NCBI RefSeq assembly: GCF_900172365.1
Contig: NZ_FWFJ01000004.1
Coordinates: 89,673-153,672 of the forward strand
Direction of reading: 5' to 3'
Source: Roseovarius gaetbuli
Lineage (GTDB): Bacteria; Pseudomonadota; Alphaproteobacteria; Rhodobacterales; Rhodobacteraceae
Length of the DNA: 64,000 nt
Position 1 is the stretch's first letter. Each line of letters begins with the position of its first letter. Shown here one piece after another: positions 35,528-43,702 of the stretch. Below the pieces are notes generated by a model. The model saw only the letters and a program-made list of their open reading frames with translations. It was not told the origin of the DNA and ran no database searches. A program made the position numbers and the translations under genes.

Positions 35528-36442
35528 ATGTCAATCCGGCGGTTGCGAACCCTGATTGCGGTCGAAGAACATAGCACCTTCAGTGCCGCGGCGGATTCGG
35601 TGTTCATCACCCATGCCGCCGTGAGCCAGCAAATGCGCATGCTGGAAGAGGAATGGCAGGTCACGCTGTTTGATCGCAGTCGGCGCACGCCGCAGCTTAC
35701 CCCGGTGGGGCGCGCGCTTGTGGCCAAGGCGAAGGAGATCGTGCGCGCCTATGACACCATCGTGCCCTCGGTGATTGGCGATGCGGGGTTTCAGGGCGAA
35801 ATCCTTTTGGGGGCGGTGCCGATGACGCTGACCGGGTTGACGCCGCTGGCGGTTCGCCGTCTCAAGGACAGTTACCCGGATTTGCATGTGCGGATCTTTC
35901 CGGGCCTGACCACGCAGTTGATCGCGCAGGTCGATCGCGGTGCGGTGGATGCGGCGATCCTGTCGCGGCACCGGCCCTTGCCGCCGGACATGGAGTATAC
36001 CGACATCGCGCTTGAGCCGATGCAGCTGATCGCGGCGCAGGATATGCCAAGCAATGACCCGCTGGAATTGCTCGCCAACTATCCGTTCATCCGCTTCAGC
36101 CGCGATGCGGTGGTTGGTAATCTGATCGACGGCTGGCTTCAGGAAAGCGGTATCCGGGTGAATGCCACGATGGAGCTTGAGGGGCTTGAGGCGATTTCAA
36201 GCATGGTTCTGGCCGGGCTTGGGGTGTCGATTGTGCCCGCGCGCTGTGTCCGTGATTTCAATCCGCTGCCGCTCAAGCGCTTGCCCTTGCCCGAGGGGGC
36301 GCCGGCGCGGCGGCTGACCCTGGCCTATCGGCGCGACAACCCGCGCCTGCCGGTGATCGAAGAGATTCACAAGGCGCTTTTGGAGGCGGTCAGGATCGGA
36401 GTGTTCCAACAGATGCCCCAGCAAAAGGAGGGCACGCCGTGA
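35528..36442 (+). CDS. LysR-family transcriptional regulator
   Basis: Regulator of 304 residues with the LysR N-terminal helix-turn-helix (RRLRTLIAVEEHSTFSAAAD, then THAAVSQQMRMLEEE) and a periplasmic-binding-like effector domain. It is divergent from tctCBA and is followed with a four-base overlap by a TSUP permease. It probably controls the transporter, and perhaps the enzyme cluster at 37-43 kb, in response to the acid being taken up. Confidence 0.92.
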   Translation: MSIRRLRTLIAVEEHSTFSAAADSVFITHAAVSQQMRMLEEEWQVTLFDRSRRTPQLTPVGRALVAKAKEIVRAYDTIVPSVIGDAGFQGEILLGAVPMTLTGLTPLAVRRLKDSYPDLHVRIFPGLTTQLIAQVDRGAVDAAILSRHRPLPPDMEYTDIALEPMQLIAAQDMPSNDPLELLANYPFIRFSRDAVVGNLIDGWLQESGIRVNATMELEGLEAISSMVLAGLGVSIVPARCVRDFNPLPLKRLPLPEGAPARRLTLAYRRDNPRLPVIEEIHKALLEAVRIGVFQQMPQQKEGTP

Positions 36443-37182
36443 GCCCGGAGGTGATGGCTTACGTGGCCGCCGGGGCGGCGGCGGGCGGGTTGATCAACGG
36501 TCTTGCCGGCTTTGGCACCGCACTTTTCGCGCTTGGATTTTTCCTGACGGTGATGCCCCCGGTGCAGGCGGTGGCGGTGGTGGTGATGATCTCGGTGATC
36601 ACCGGCACACAGGGGCTTTGGGTGGTGCGCCATGCGATTGGCCAAAACCCGAGGCGGTTGGCGCGGTTCCTGCTGCCGGCGCTGGTGGGTATTCCGCTTG
36701 GCGTGCTGACGCTCTCGGTGCTGGATGCGCGCACGCTCAAGCTTGTGATTGCCGCCTTTCTTTTGCTTTATGGTGGCTATTTCAGCCTGCGCACGGTCTT
36801 GCCCCGGTTTGAACGCCCGACGCCTTACCTTGATATGGTGGTGGGGTTTCTGGGCGGTCTTCTGGGCGGTGCGGCCTCGCTATCGGGGGCCTTGCCGATG
36901 ATGTGGTGCGCGCTCAGGCCCTGGCCCAAGGCCGAGACCCGCGCAGTGTTGCAGCCGTTCAACTTTGTGGTTTTGGGGCTGACGGCGATGCTTTTGGCGT
37001 TCAAGGGGGCCTATAGCGCCGAGACGCTGAGCTATCTTGCACTGGCGGCGCCGGTGGCGATTGCCGCCGCACAGATCGGCATCGCGATCTTTCGACGGCT
37101 GCCCGATGCGGTGTTCCGGCGGTTGCTGATTGTGATGACCTTTGTGTCAGGCGCGGTGTTGCTGGCGCGTGAGCTATTGTAG
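36439..37182 (+). CDS. TauE/SafE (TSUP) family permease
   Basis: Membrane protein of 247 residues with eight hydrophobic segments and the repeated Gly-rich TSUP pattern (GGLINGLAGFGTALFAL near residue 16, GFLGGLLGGAASLSGALP near 135). The start is GTG at 36439, overlapping the LysR stop. TSUP proteins export or import small anions such as sulfite, sulfoacetate or carboxylates. Here it could export a product of the neighbouring catabolism; the substrate is unknown. Confidence 0.85.
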   Translation: MSPEVMAYVAAGAAAGGLINGLAGFGTALFALGFFLTVMPPVQAVAVVVMISVITGTQGLWVVRHAIGQNPRRLARFLLPALVGIPLGVLTLSVLDARTLKLVIAAFLLLYGGYFSLRTVLPRFERPTPYLDMVVGFLGGLLGGAASLSGALPMMWCALRPWPKAETRAVLQPFNFVVLGLTAMLLAFKGAYSAETLSYLALAAPVAIAAAQIGIAIFRRLPDAVFRRLLIVMTFVSGAVLLARELL

Positions 37183-37275
37183 CGGGCGGGGCCAAATTGC
37201 GCTTATTACACATCGGGTTTTCTTGTCGACTCAGCCCGGAATCAAGCCGAAGGCGCTGGCCCGTCTTGCGTGCGG

Positions 37276-37944
37276 CTAGCCGATCACCTCGTCAGAGCGA
37301 TCATCGGTTTCGCCATAGCGTTTGAGCACCGCCGGGCGGGTGCCCTCATACACGCGGTCGAGGTTTTGCACGATCTTGGCGTTCTCGCGCTCGAACAAGC
37401 AGTTGCCCTCCATGTCCGAGGCGACGATGAAGGGCCCCATGCGGTTACAGCGGATCACCCACATCGCCTGGGCCAAGCCAAGCTCGTCCTGCCAATGCAC
37501 GGCCTCGACCTTTTCGATGCCGCGGCCCAGCAAAGCGCCGGTGCCATAGCCGACGGTCGAGAGGTAGACCGCGCCGTTGGGCACGAAGTATTCCTTGTAG
37601 TCCCTGGACGACATGCCGCCCTTGCCGATGATCAGTTTCGCGCCGGTCTTGGCGATCCATTCCGGCAGCCATTTGGCGAAGCGGAACGAGGCGGTGGCGG
37701 TTACCGCGCCCATGTCAAAGCTACCGTCCTCGCGAATGGCGGCGGCGGGGGAGCAGTGGAAATTGGCGGCGCTCTGGCTTGGCAATTCCATCGGGATATT
37801 CGCCTGTTCTTCGAGCGCGCGCATGTAGACGCCTTCGCGCGCCGTATAGAGCAGCCCGTCGAGATAGACGATATCGCCAAGCCGCAGATCGGCGATGGCC
37901 TCTGGCGTCGGGGTGGTGCTCAGGCGGACTTCGCGCACTTTCAT
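37276..37944 (-). CDS. Class I fumarase-type hydratase, beta subunit
   Basis: C-terminal (beta) domain of two-subunit class I fumarase, L-tartrate dehydratase or mesaconase, 222 residues. Family features are LRLGDIVYLDGLLYTARE near residue 20 and the KGGMSSRDY segment near 107. I chose the ATG at 37942-37944, which overlaps the CoA-transferase stop (ATGA); a longer frame reaching 38199 would run antisense-like through the previous gene with no family similarity. It is the last gene of the minus-strand operon. Confidence 0.88.
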   Translation of the reverse strand: MKVREVRLSTTPTPEAIADLRLGDIVYLDGLLYTAREGVYMRALEEQANIPMELPSQSAANFHCSPAAAIREDGSFDMGAVTATASFRFAKWLPEWIAKTGAKLIIGKGGMSSRDYKEYFVPNGAVYLSTVGYGTGALLGRGIEKVEAVHWQDELGLAQAMWVIRCNRMGPFIVASDMEGNCLFERENAKIVQNLDRVYEGTRPAVLKRYGETDDRSDEVIG

Positions 37945-39089
37945 CGGGGGGCCTCCTGTGGGGTAAGGGTGGCGAGGATCTCGGACGTGTCGCGCCCGCA
38001 TGTCGGAGCCGGGGCAAGGGTGCGCGGCGCCCAAGGCGCGCGAAACGGCAGCGCGGGCGCGCGCAGGGTCATGCCGATCTCTGGCTGTGTCATCGGGCGC
38101 CAGGCCGGGCTTTGGGCAAGTTGCGGGTGGGCCATTGTTTCGGCCAGGGTCAGGACCTTGGCGGCGGGCACATTTGCCGAGGCCAGCAGGGTTTCCCAAT
38201 CCTCGGCGGTCTTTTCAAGGAAGAGCGATTGGAGGGCGGTTTCGGCCTCGGGCGCCGGGGCGTCAAGCAGGTCGGAACGCGCAAGCGCGGCGCAGAGGCG
38301 CGCGGCCTGAGCCGGGGTATTGGCGGTGATCACCAATTGCCCGTCGCGCGTCTCAAAGCGCCCGGAAAACGGTGAATCCGAGAAGGCGCGGTTGCCGTCA
38401 AGCCCGCGCAACTGCCCGGTGGTTTCATGGTTCAGCGCATAGGTGCCCATCAAGGTGGTCATCGCTTCGAGCATCGAAACATGAAGCCGTTGCGGGATGT
38501 CCGGGTGGCGCGCCCGTTCGAGCAAAGCCGCGAGAAGGGCCGAGACAAGCACCTGGCCCGCGACGTAATCGGCGATCGGCATGCCGACGCGCATCGGGCC
38601 ACTTTGGGCCGTGCCGGTCATTGCCATCAGCCCGCAAATGCCTTGCAGGATGTGATCATAGGCTGGACGGCCCGCCAAAGGGCCATCGGGGCCAAAGCCG
38701 GTCAGGCTTGCGTAGATGATATTTTCGCGCCGCGCGCGCAGGCTGTCGTAATCGACGCCGAGGCGCTCGGTTACGCCGGGGCGAAAGTTTTCAGTCACGA
38801 TATCGGCACTGGCGGCGAGATCGAGGAAAGCGGCGCGCCCGGCGTCGGATTTGAGATCAAGCACCACGGATTTCTTGCCGCTGTTCTGGCTGAGAAAGGA
38901 CGCGCCAAGACCTTTTGCGCGCATGTCCGGCGTGCCGCCGTGGGTGCGGACGAAATCGTCGCTACCGGGTCGCTCGACGCGGATCACCTCGGCGCCCATC
39001 AGGGCCAGTTGCCCGGTGGCATAGGGCCCGGCCAGCACATGGGTGAGATCAAGCACCCGAATGCCGCAGAGGGGGCCAGTGGCACTCAT
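37941..39089 (-). CDS. Class III (CaiB/BaiF) CoA-transferase
   Basis: Family III CoA-transferase of 382 residues. The N-terminal GIRVLDLTHVLAGPYATGQLALMGAEVIRVE segment is typical, and the catalytic Asp candidate is in KSDAGRAAFLDLAASADIV or the VLDLKSD region near residue 85. Enzymes of this family move CoA between dicarboxylates, such as succinyl-CoA to itaconate, mesaconate, malate or citramalate. The gene sits between the two hydratase subunits with ATGA overlaps on both sides, so all three are tightly linked. Confidence 0.9.
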   Translation of the reverse strand: MSATGPLCGIRVLDLTHVLAGPYATGQLALMGAEVIRVERPGSDDFVRTHGGTPDMRAKGLGASFLSQNSGKKSVVLDLKSDAGRAAFLDLAASADIVTENFRPGVTERLGVDYDSLRARRENIIYASLTGFGPDGPLAGRPAYDHILQGICGLMAMTGTAQSGPMRVGMPIADYVAGQVLVSALLAALLERARHPDIPQRLHVSMLEAMTTLMGTYALNHETTGQLRGLDGNRAFSDSPFSGRFETRDGQLVITANTPAQAARLCAALARSDLLDAPAPEAETALQSLFLEKTAEDWETLLASANVPAAKVLTLAETMAHPQLAQSPAWRPMTQPEIGMTLRAPALPFRAPWAPRTLAPAPTCGRDTSEILATLTPQEAPR

Positions 39090-40042
39090 TCGGCGGCGGC
39101 CATGTCCGGCGCCCACTCGACGGTATCGCGGCGCTGATAATCGGTGAACCAATCGGGATCGGTGCGGTATTCAACCCGCCCGTCGGCATGTACCCGCGCC
39201 ACCGCGCGGCGCGACGAGAGGCAAAAGGCATGCACCGACATCTGCATGCCGCCGGTGTGGCAATAGCCGACCTCGATATTGCAGTCGATCACCATGTTCT
39301 TGCCGACAAAGCCCATGGCGCCCATGCCGATGGAATTGCCAAGCTCTTTGAATTCATCCTCAAGCGCGGCGATCTTGGGGTCGGGGTTGCGATCACCCAC
39401 CACCCGAAGACAGGCGGCGCGCTTGCCAAGCACCATGCAGGTATCCTTGCACCCGCCAAGGCCGATGCCGATGATCGCCGGCTGGCAGGCGAGGCCGCGT
39501 TTGCCAAAGGCGACAAGGCTATCGAGATAAAAGCGTTTGATGCCCTGAATGCCGTCGCTCGGGAACAGCATGCGGTAATCGGTGCCAAAGAGGCCGCCCT
39601 TGTGAACGGTAATCAGGTCGATCCATTCGCCGCCCGGCTCGTAGCCGTATTCGATCTCGGGCGCGCCTATGCCGACGTTGTTGTTGTGATCGGTGCGCCA
39701 GAGTGGGTGCACCCGGTTGGGCCGCAAGGGCACGCCGTTGGTGGCATTGGCGGTGGCGCGGCGCAAAGCGGCCTCTAACGCGATGGGGCCCCCTTCGATC
39801 CGCGTTTCGTTGCCCATCTTGACGTACCAGCGCGGGGTGCCGGTATCGCCGCACATGGCGCGGCGGTCTTCCTTGGCGGCCTGATAGTTTTCAAGCATCG
39901 CTTGCAGGACGAAAGACGACAGGTCGCCATCTTCGGTGGCGGCGGCGGATTTGAGGCCCGTGAGATAGTCATCGGGGATCTCGATGGCGGCCTTGTCCAT
40001 CAGGGTTTCGGCGGTCTTTTGAATGAGGTCGATGGCGATCAT
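39086..40042 (-). CDS. Class I fumarase-type hydratase, alpha subunit
   Basis: Alpha (iron-sulfur) subunit of two-subunit class I fumarase, L-tartrate dehydratase or mesaconase, 318 residues. Cysteines for the [4Fe-4S] cluster are visible in MCGDTGTP near residue 63, in GLGGCKDTC near 190 and in the C-terminal region (AFCLSSRR near 272). The reaction is reversible hydration of a fumarate-like acid. Its partner beta subunit lies 1.1 kb downstream beyond the CoA-transferase gene, an unusual split of the pair. It overlaps the flavoprotein gene by four bases. Confidence 0.9.
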   Translation of the reverse strand: MIAIDLIQKTAETLMDKAAIEIPDDYLTGLKSAAATEDGDLSSFVLQAMLENYQAAKEDRRAMCGDTGTPRWYVKMGNETRIEGGPIALEAALRRATANATNGVPLRPNRVHPLWRTDHNNNVGIGAPEIEYGYEPGGEWIDLITVHKGGLFGTDYRMLFPSDGIQGIKRFYLDSLVAFGKRGLACQPAIIGIGLGGCKDTCMVLGKRAACLRVVGDRNPDPKIAALEDEFKELGNSIGMGAMGFVGKNMVIDCNIEVGYCHTGGMQMSVHAFCLSSRRAVARVHADGRVEYRTDPDWFTDYQRRDTVEWAPDMAAAE

Positions 40043-41802
40043 TGTGCAGCTACCAGTGTTTCGGGTTCGCCGTCGGGCAGGATGGTCTCGCCGGGGCGAA
40101 CGATGCTGAAATCGACGGGGTCGCGGCGTACGGCGAGGTCGTCGCCGGTTTGCGTCACGACGGTGAAGTAAGACGCATCAAGGTCGCCCTCGTCGGGGAA
40201 ATCCTCGCGGTAATGCGCGCCGCGGGAATTTTCGCGTTCAAGGCCGGCCAGGGCAATCGCCTGAGATATATCACAAAGCGAGCGCAAATTCAGCCAGTCA
40301 TGCCATGTCAGGTTGAAGGCGAGGTTGTCGGGGGCAACGCCGACCTCCATCAGGGCGGTTGAAATGTCGGCCACGCGGGTTTGCGCGCGGTTCAGACCGG
40401 CCTCTGTGCGCAAGACGCCGACGTCTTCCCACATTGCCTCTTGCAGGGTGTGGCGCAGGGGTTGCACCAGATCGGGCTTGCGGGTGAGCGGGTGCAGGGC
40501 GCGGTCAACTTCGGCCTGCAACGTTGTGGGGCACGGATCGCGCAGGGCACCCATCTTGCGGATGTCGGTGCCCATCGTGTCGCCCGCCACGCCGCCATAG
40601 ACGGTGGAATTGGCCACGCCGTTGCCGCCAAGCCGGTTGGAACCATGCGCGCCGCCCGCATCCTCTCCGGCCACGTAAAGCCCTTCAAGCGCGGTGCGGG
40701 TGTCCGCATCAACCACCACGCCACCCATGAAGTAATGCGCGGTCGGCACCACCTCGACCAGACCGGCGGCCAGATCAAAGCCGCTATCGGCGCAGCGTTT
40801 GACCATGCCGGGAAACTTGGCGCGCACGTTGTCGGGGCCGAGATGCGCCATCGAAATGAACACGCCGCCATTTTCCGAGGTGTTGTTCTTGCGCATCTCG
40901 GAATAGATGCCCCGGCTGACCACATCGCGGGTGGCGCGCTCGCCCTTTGGGTCGTAATCGAACATAAAGCGGTTCTGTGCACCGTTGAGCAATTGCCCGC
41001 CCGCGCCACGCAGACCCTCTTCGAGGACGGTGCCGGTCATCCGGGTGTGATCGCCTGCCAAAAGGCCCGTTGGGTGAAACTGCACCATCTCCATATCGCG
41101 CAGTTCAAGCCCGGCGCGCAGGGCCATGGCGAGGCCATCCATCGTCTTGTCGCCCGAGGGGGTGTTATATTTGTACATGGTCGGGCCACCGCCCGTCGCC
41201 ATCATCACCGTCTTGGCGCGCACAAGGCGAAAGCGGCCGGTGCGCATGTCGATGAACAACACCCCGGCAAGCGCGCTTTTGTCCGCCGTCGGGATAAGGC
41301 CGATGGCGCGGTGTTCCTGAAGCTTTTCGACCGGGCGCGACAGCACCTGTTCCATCAGGCGGCTGATGATCTCGATGCCCGTAAGGTCGCCCTTGTGCAC
41401 GGTGCGATCCGCCGTCTGGCCGGCAAAGGCCTTCTGGTGCAGGCTTCCGTCCGGGTTGCGGTCAAAGAAACAGCCGATTTCGTTTTCCAGCTCGCGGATA
41501 CGCACCACCGCCTGTTCGCAGAGCTTCCAGGCCATATCCTGATTTGGGAGCCATTTGCCGCCCCGGATCGTATCCATGAAATGCCGCTCGACCGTGTCAC
41601 CGCCGCCAAGCGCCACGTTATAGCCGCCCTGCACCATCCGGGTGCAACCACATTTGCCGATCAACCCCTTGACGGCGACGCTGATGCGGGTGCCCGGCGG
41701 TGCGGATTGCTGGGCATGAAGGGCCGCGAAAAGCCCCGCGCCGCCGGTGCCGATGATCAGGATATCGGTGTCATGGCGATCAATCTCTGTGGGGGAGGCC
41801 AT
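40039..41802 (-). CDS. Succinate-dehydrogenase-like flavoprotein lacking the FAD-linking His
   Basis: Flavoprotein of 587 residues in the fumarate reductase / succinate dehydrogenase / aspartate oxidase family. The FAD motif IIGTGGAGLFAALHA starts near residue 16. Substrate residues are kept: QFHPTG (near 240), GLRGAGG, TAHYFMGG and GSNRLGGNG. At the place of the covalent FAD His (SHTxAAQGG in SdhA) the sequence reads KCGCTRMVQGG, so Cys53 occupies the His position. The FAD may be non-covalent or linked differently. The Fe-S and two membrane subunits are encoded just upstream, so it forms a quinone-linked complex. The substrate is probably a dicarboxylate other than succinate, by context. Confidence 0.85.
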   Translation of the reverse strand: MASPTEIDRHDTDILIIGTGGAGLFAALHAQQSAPPGTRISVAVKGLIGKCGCTRMVQGGYNVALGGGDTVERHFMDTIRGGKWLPNQDMAWKLCEQAVVRIRELENEIGCFFDRNPDGSLHQKAFAGQTADRTVHKGDLTGIEIISRLMEQVLSRPVEKLQEHRAIGLIPTADKSALAGVLFIDMRTGRFRLVRAKTVMMATGGGPTMYKYNTPSGDKTMDGLAMALRAGLELRDMEMVQFHPTGLLAGDHTRMTGTVLEEGLRGAGGQLLNGAQNRFMFDYDPKGERATRDVVSRGIYSEMRKNNTSENGGVFISMAHLGPDNVRAKFPGMVKRCADSGFDLAAGLVEVVPTAHYFMGGVVVDADTRTALEGLYVAGEDAGGAHGSNRLGGNGVANSTVYGGVAGDTMGTDIRKMGALRDPCPTTLQAEVDRALHPLTRKPDLVQPLRHTLQEAMWEDVGVLRTEAGLNRAQTRVADISTALMEVGVAPDNLAFNLTWHDWLNLRSLCDISQAIALAGLERENSRGAHYREDFPDEGDLDASYFTVVTQTGDDLAVRRDPVDFSIVRPGETILPDGEPETLVAAQ

Positions 41803-41804
41803 GG

Positions 41805-42146
41805 CTATATCGCTTTCAGGAAAAAGGTGGTGGAGATCAGGAAAGCGACGCCAACCGCCCCCGCCGCGAGGGTTTTCTGGCGGTCCGACCAGGGCAGGAA
41901 TTCAAGCGCCAAAAGGCGAAGACCGCCGAACATATGCACCGCAAGCAGGAAGACGAGGCCGAATTCGGCCAGCTTGACCAGCGGCATTTCGGCGAAGGCG
42001 AGGAACCCGTCAAGGCGCGCGGGGTTGCTCAGCGCCTGTGACAACAGCCAGAAATGCGCGGGCAGAAACAGCGCAAGCCCAAGCCCCGAGACCCGGTGCA
42101 GCACGAAGGCAAACCAAAGCGGATGAGAGCGGGCAGGGGCCTTCAT
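41805..42146 (-). CDS. Succinate-dehydrogenase-like cytochrome b membrane subunit, second copy
   Basis: Membrane protein of 113 residues with three hydrophobic segments. The SdhC features HRVSGLGLALFL near residue 17 and HMFGGLRLLALEF near 84 are visible, the latter carrying a heme-ligand His candidate. It follows the other anchor subunit with a four-base overlap and precedes the flavoprotein by two bases. Together they probably anchor the complex and bind heme b and quinone. Confidence 0.8.
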   Translation of the reverse strand: MKAPARSHPLWFAFVLHRVSGLGLALFLPAHFWLLSQALSNPARLDGFLAFAEMPLVKLAEFGLVFLLAVHMFGGLRLLALEFLPWSDRQKTLAAGAVGVAFLISTTFFLKAI

Positions 42147-42475
42147 GGCACGGTCACCGCGACGACGGCGCTGAGGCCAAGAAAGAGCAGGGCGGCGCAG
42201 GCGCCCCATGTGAGGAGCGAGAGCGCCGCGCCCTTGAGGGCGAGCCATTCATGCGCGATCACCCGCAGGCCGATGGCAGCGTGGATCGAAACGGCAATGA
42301 CGAAGAGGCCGTAAAAGGCGAACCAAAGCGCGCTGCCCTGTGTGCGCCCAAGGATTTCGGCGGTGCTTAGCCCGCCCTGAATGGCATAGATCATCACCGC
42401 GAGGTGGCCCAGAACCAAGGGCGCCATCACAAGCGCGGTGAGCCGTTGCAGCATGTAAAGACGCAGATCAAGCAT
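42143..42475 (-). CDS. Succinate-dehydrogenase-like cytochrome b membrane subunit, first copy
   Basis: Membrane protein of 110 residues with three hydrophobic segments. It has the paired features QRLTALVMAPLVLGH near residue 10 and HAAIGLRVIAHEW near 64, again with a His before Gly-Leu-Arg. Both anchor proteins thus look like SdhC-type relatives rather than one SdhC and one unrelated SdhD. It overlaps the Fe-S gene by eight bases. Confidence 0.78.
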   Translation of the reverse strand: MLDLRLYMLQRLTALVMAPLVLGHLAVMIYAIQGGLSTAEILGRTQGSALWFAFYGLFVIAVSIHAAIGLRVIAHEWLALKGAALSLLTWGACAALLFLGLSAVVAVTVP

Positions 42476-43202
42476 TGCGTTTACCCTTGAAAAACGATTT
42501 CGCGGTTTCGCGTTTCAGTCCGGCAATGGCGCGCATCGGGTTAAGCTCGTTGGGGCAATATTGCGCGCAGCTTCCCATCGAGTGACAGTTGTGACAGCCC
42601 CCGGTGCCCGAGACCGCGTCAAGGATGCTCTGACGGCCATCGTCGCGGCTATCGTTCAGCAGGGTCCAGGCGCGTTGCAGGGCGGCGGGGCCAAGGTAAT
42701 CGGGATTGCCCGCCACCGTGTCACAGGCGGCATAGCAGATCGCGCAGTTGATGCATTCGACGCCAAGATCGGCCTCGGCGCGGGTGGCGTCGGTCGGGTC
42801 AATCGCCTCGATCGGGTCATGGCGGGTCTGGCTTGGGTGATGCTGGGCCTCGGCGGCGGTCCATTTGTCAAAGAACGGGTCCATATCGGCGGCAAGATCC
42901 TTGATCACCGGCAGATTGCGCAGCGGCTCGATCAACAGCTTGCCGTCCGGCGCGACCTTTTTGATATGGGTGCGACAGGTCCAGCGCGGGGTGCCGTTGA
43001 CCATCATCGCGCAAGAGCCGCACATGCCGACGCGACAGGCAAAACGATAGCTCAGCGTCGGATCGGCGAATTGCTGAATCCACGAGACCACATCAAGCAC
43101 CGTCTGGCTTTCATGGGCGGGGACCTCAAACCTGTCATAGCGCGCGCCACGGGTGGTGCCGCGATGGACGGTGACATCAAGCGTTTCTTGGGCGGCGGTC
43201 AC
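42468..43202 (-). CDS. Succinate-dehydrogenase-like iron-sulfur subunit
   Basis: Fe-S subunit of 244 residues. All three clusters are visible: [2Fe-2S] in CRVGMCGSCAM near residue 58 with a later Cys (WTC), [4Fe-4S] in CINCAICYAAC near 151, and [3Fe-4S] in CHNCHSMGSCAQYCP near 202. The start is GTG at 43200-43202. It is the first gene of a seven-gene operon (Fe-S, two anchors, flavoprotein, hydratase alpha, CoA-transferase, hydratase beta). It would pass electrons from the flavoprotein to quinone. Confidence 0.92.
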   Translation of the reverse strand: MTAAQETLDVTVHRGTTRGARYDRFEVPAHESQTVLDVVSWIQQFADPTLSYRFACRVGMCGSCAMMVNGTPRWTCRTHIKKVAPDGKLLIEPLRNLPVIKDLAADMDPFFDKWTAAEAQHHPSQTRHDPIEAIDPTDATRAEADLGVECINCAICYAACDTVAGNPDYLGPAALQRAWTLLNDSRDDGRQSILDAVSGTGGCHNCHSMGSCAQYCPNELNPMRAIAGLKRETAKSFFKGKRNA

Positions 43203-43240
43203 GGGCGGGCCCCTTTTCGGGTGGGTGTCTGGCTGTGACC

Positions 43241-43270
43241 TTGGTTATAATTATCAGCTAAGCTAACCAA
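43241..43270. promoter_or_regulatory. Inverted repeat upstream of the dehydrogenase operon
   Basis: Arms TTGGTTA (43241-43247) and TAACCAA (43264-43270) with a 16-base AT-rich spacer, 39 bases before the first gene of the operon. It overlaps the likely promoter and is a candidate site for a regulator such as the LysR protein at 35.5 kb. Confidence 0.5.
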
Positions 43271-43702
43271 AAGGAATAAATTTTAATGGTATCTGTAAGC
43301 TAAGGTATCAGAAGCGGCAAAGAGGGGCTGATAAGGGAGAGGACGGATTCTTGTGGTAATCGGCCCTGAGCGGATATCCGGCATTGTATCAATCGCCGCA
43401 TCGCAGCTTTCGCTTTGCAGCCATTCGTGCACAACGCAGCATTCTCTTGGGTTCAATGACGGCAGAGCAGGACGAAGTGGGCGTTGAGTGGGTGTCAACT
43501 TCCGGGGTTGCCCGGTCACGTCCGTAAGAAATTGTCATTCATGGTGTGGTCCCAAGCGTGAGAGGTGCCTAGGGGAGGAAGCTCAAATCACAACCGATAT
43601 TGCCAATTGCAAACGCGGGAAAGGATGCATTCTTCTCGCTTATATGTTATATTTCAAAAACGGTGACACTCCGTTCAGTGTCGACTAAGCGAGGATATTG
43701 AT
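43271..43702. other. Non-coding gap before the SnoaL-like gene
   Basis: About 430 bases with no convincing gene. A dyad GACACT-ccgttc-AGTGTC lies at 43665-43682, some 20 bases before the SnoaL-like start, and could be an operator or leader hairpin. Confidence 0.45.

Noticed and set aside
40381..42126. Plus-strand frame of 581 codons across the flavoprotein region
   Set aside because: It is the antisense shadow of the flavoprotein gene, which has clear FAD and substrate motifs and the expected operon overlaps; the plus frame has no family features.
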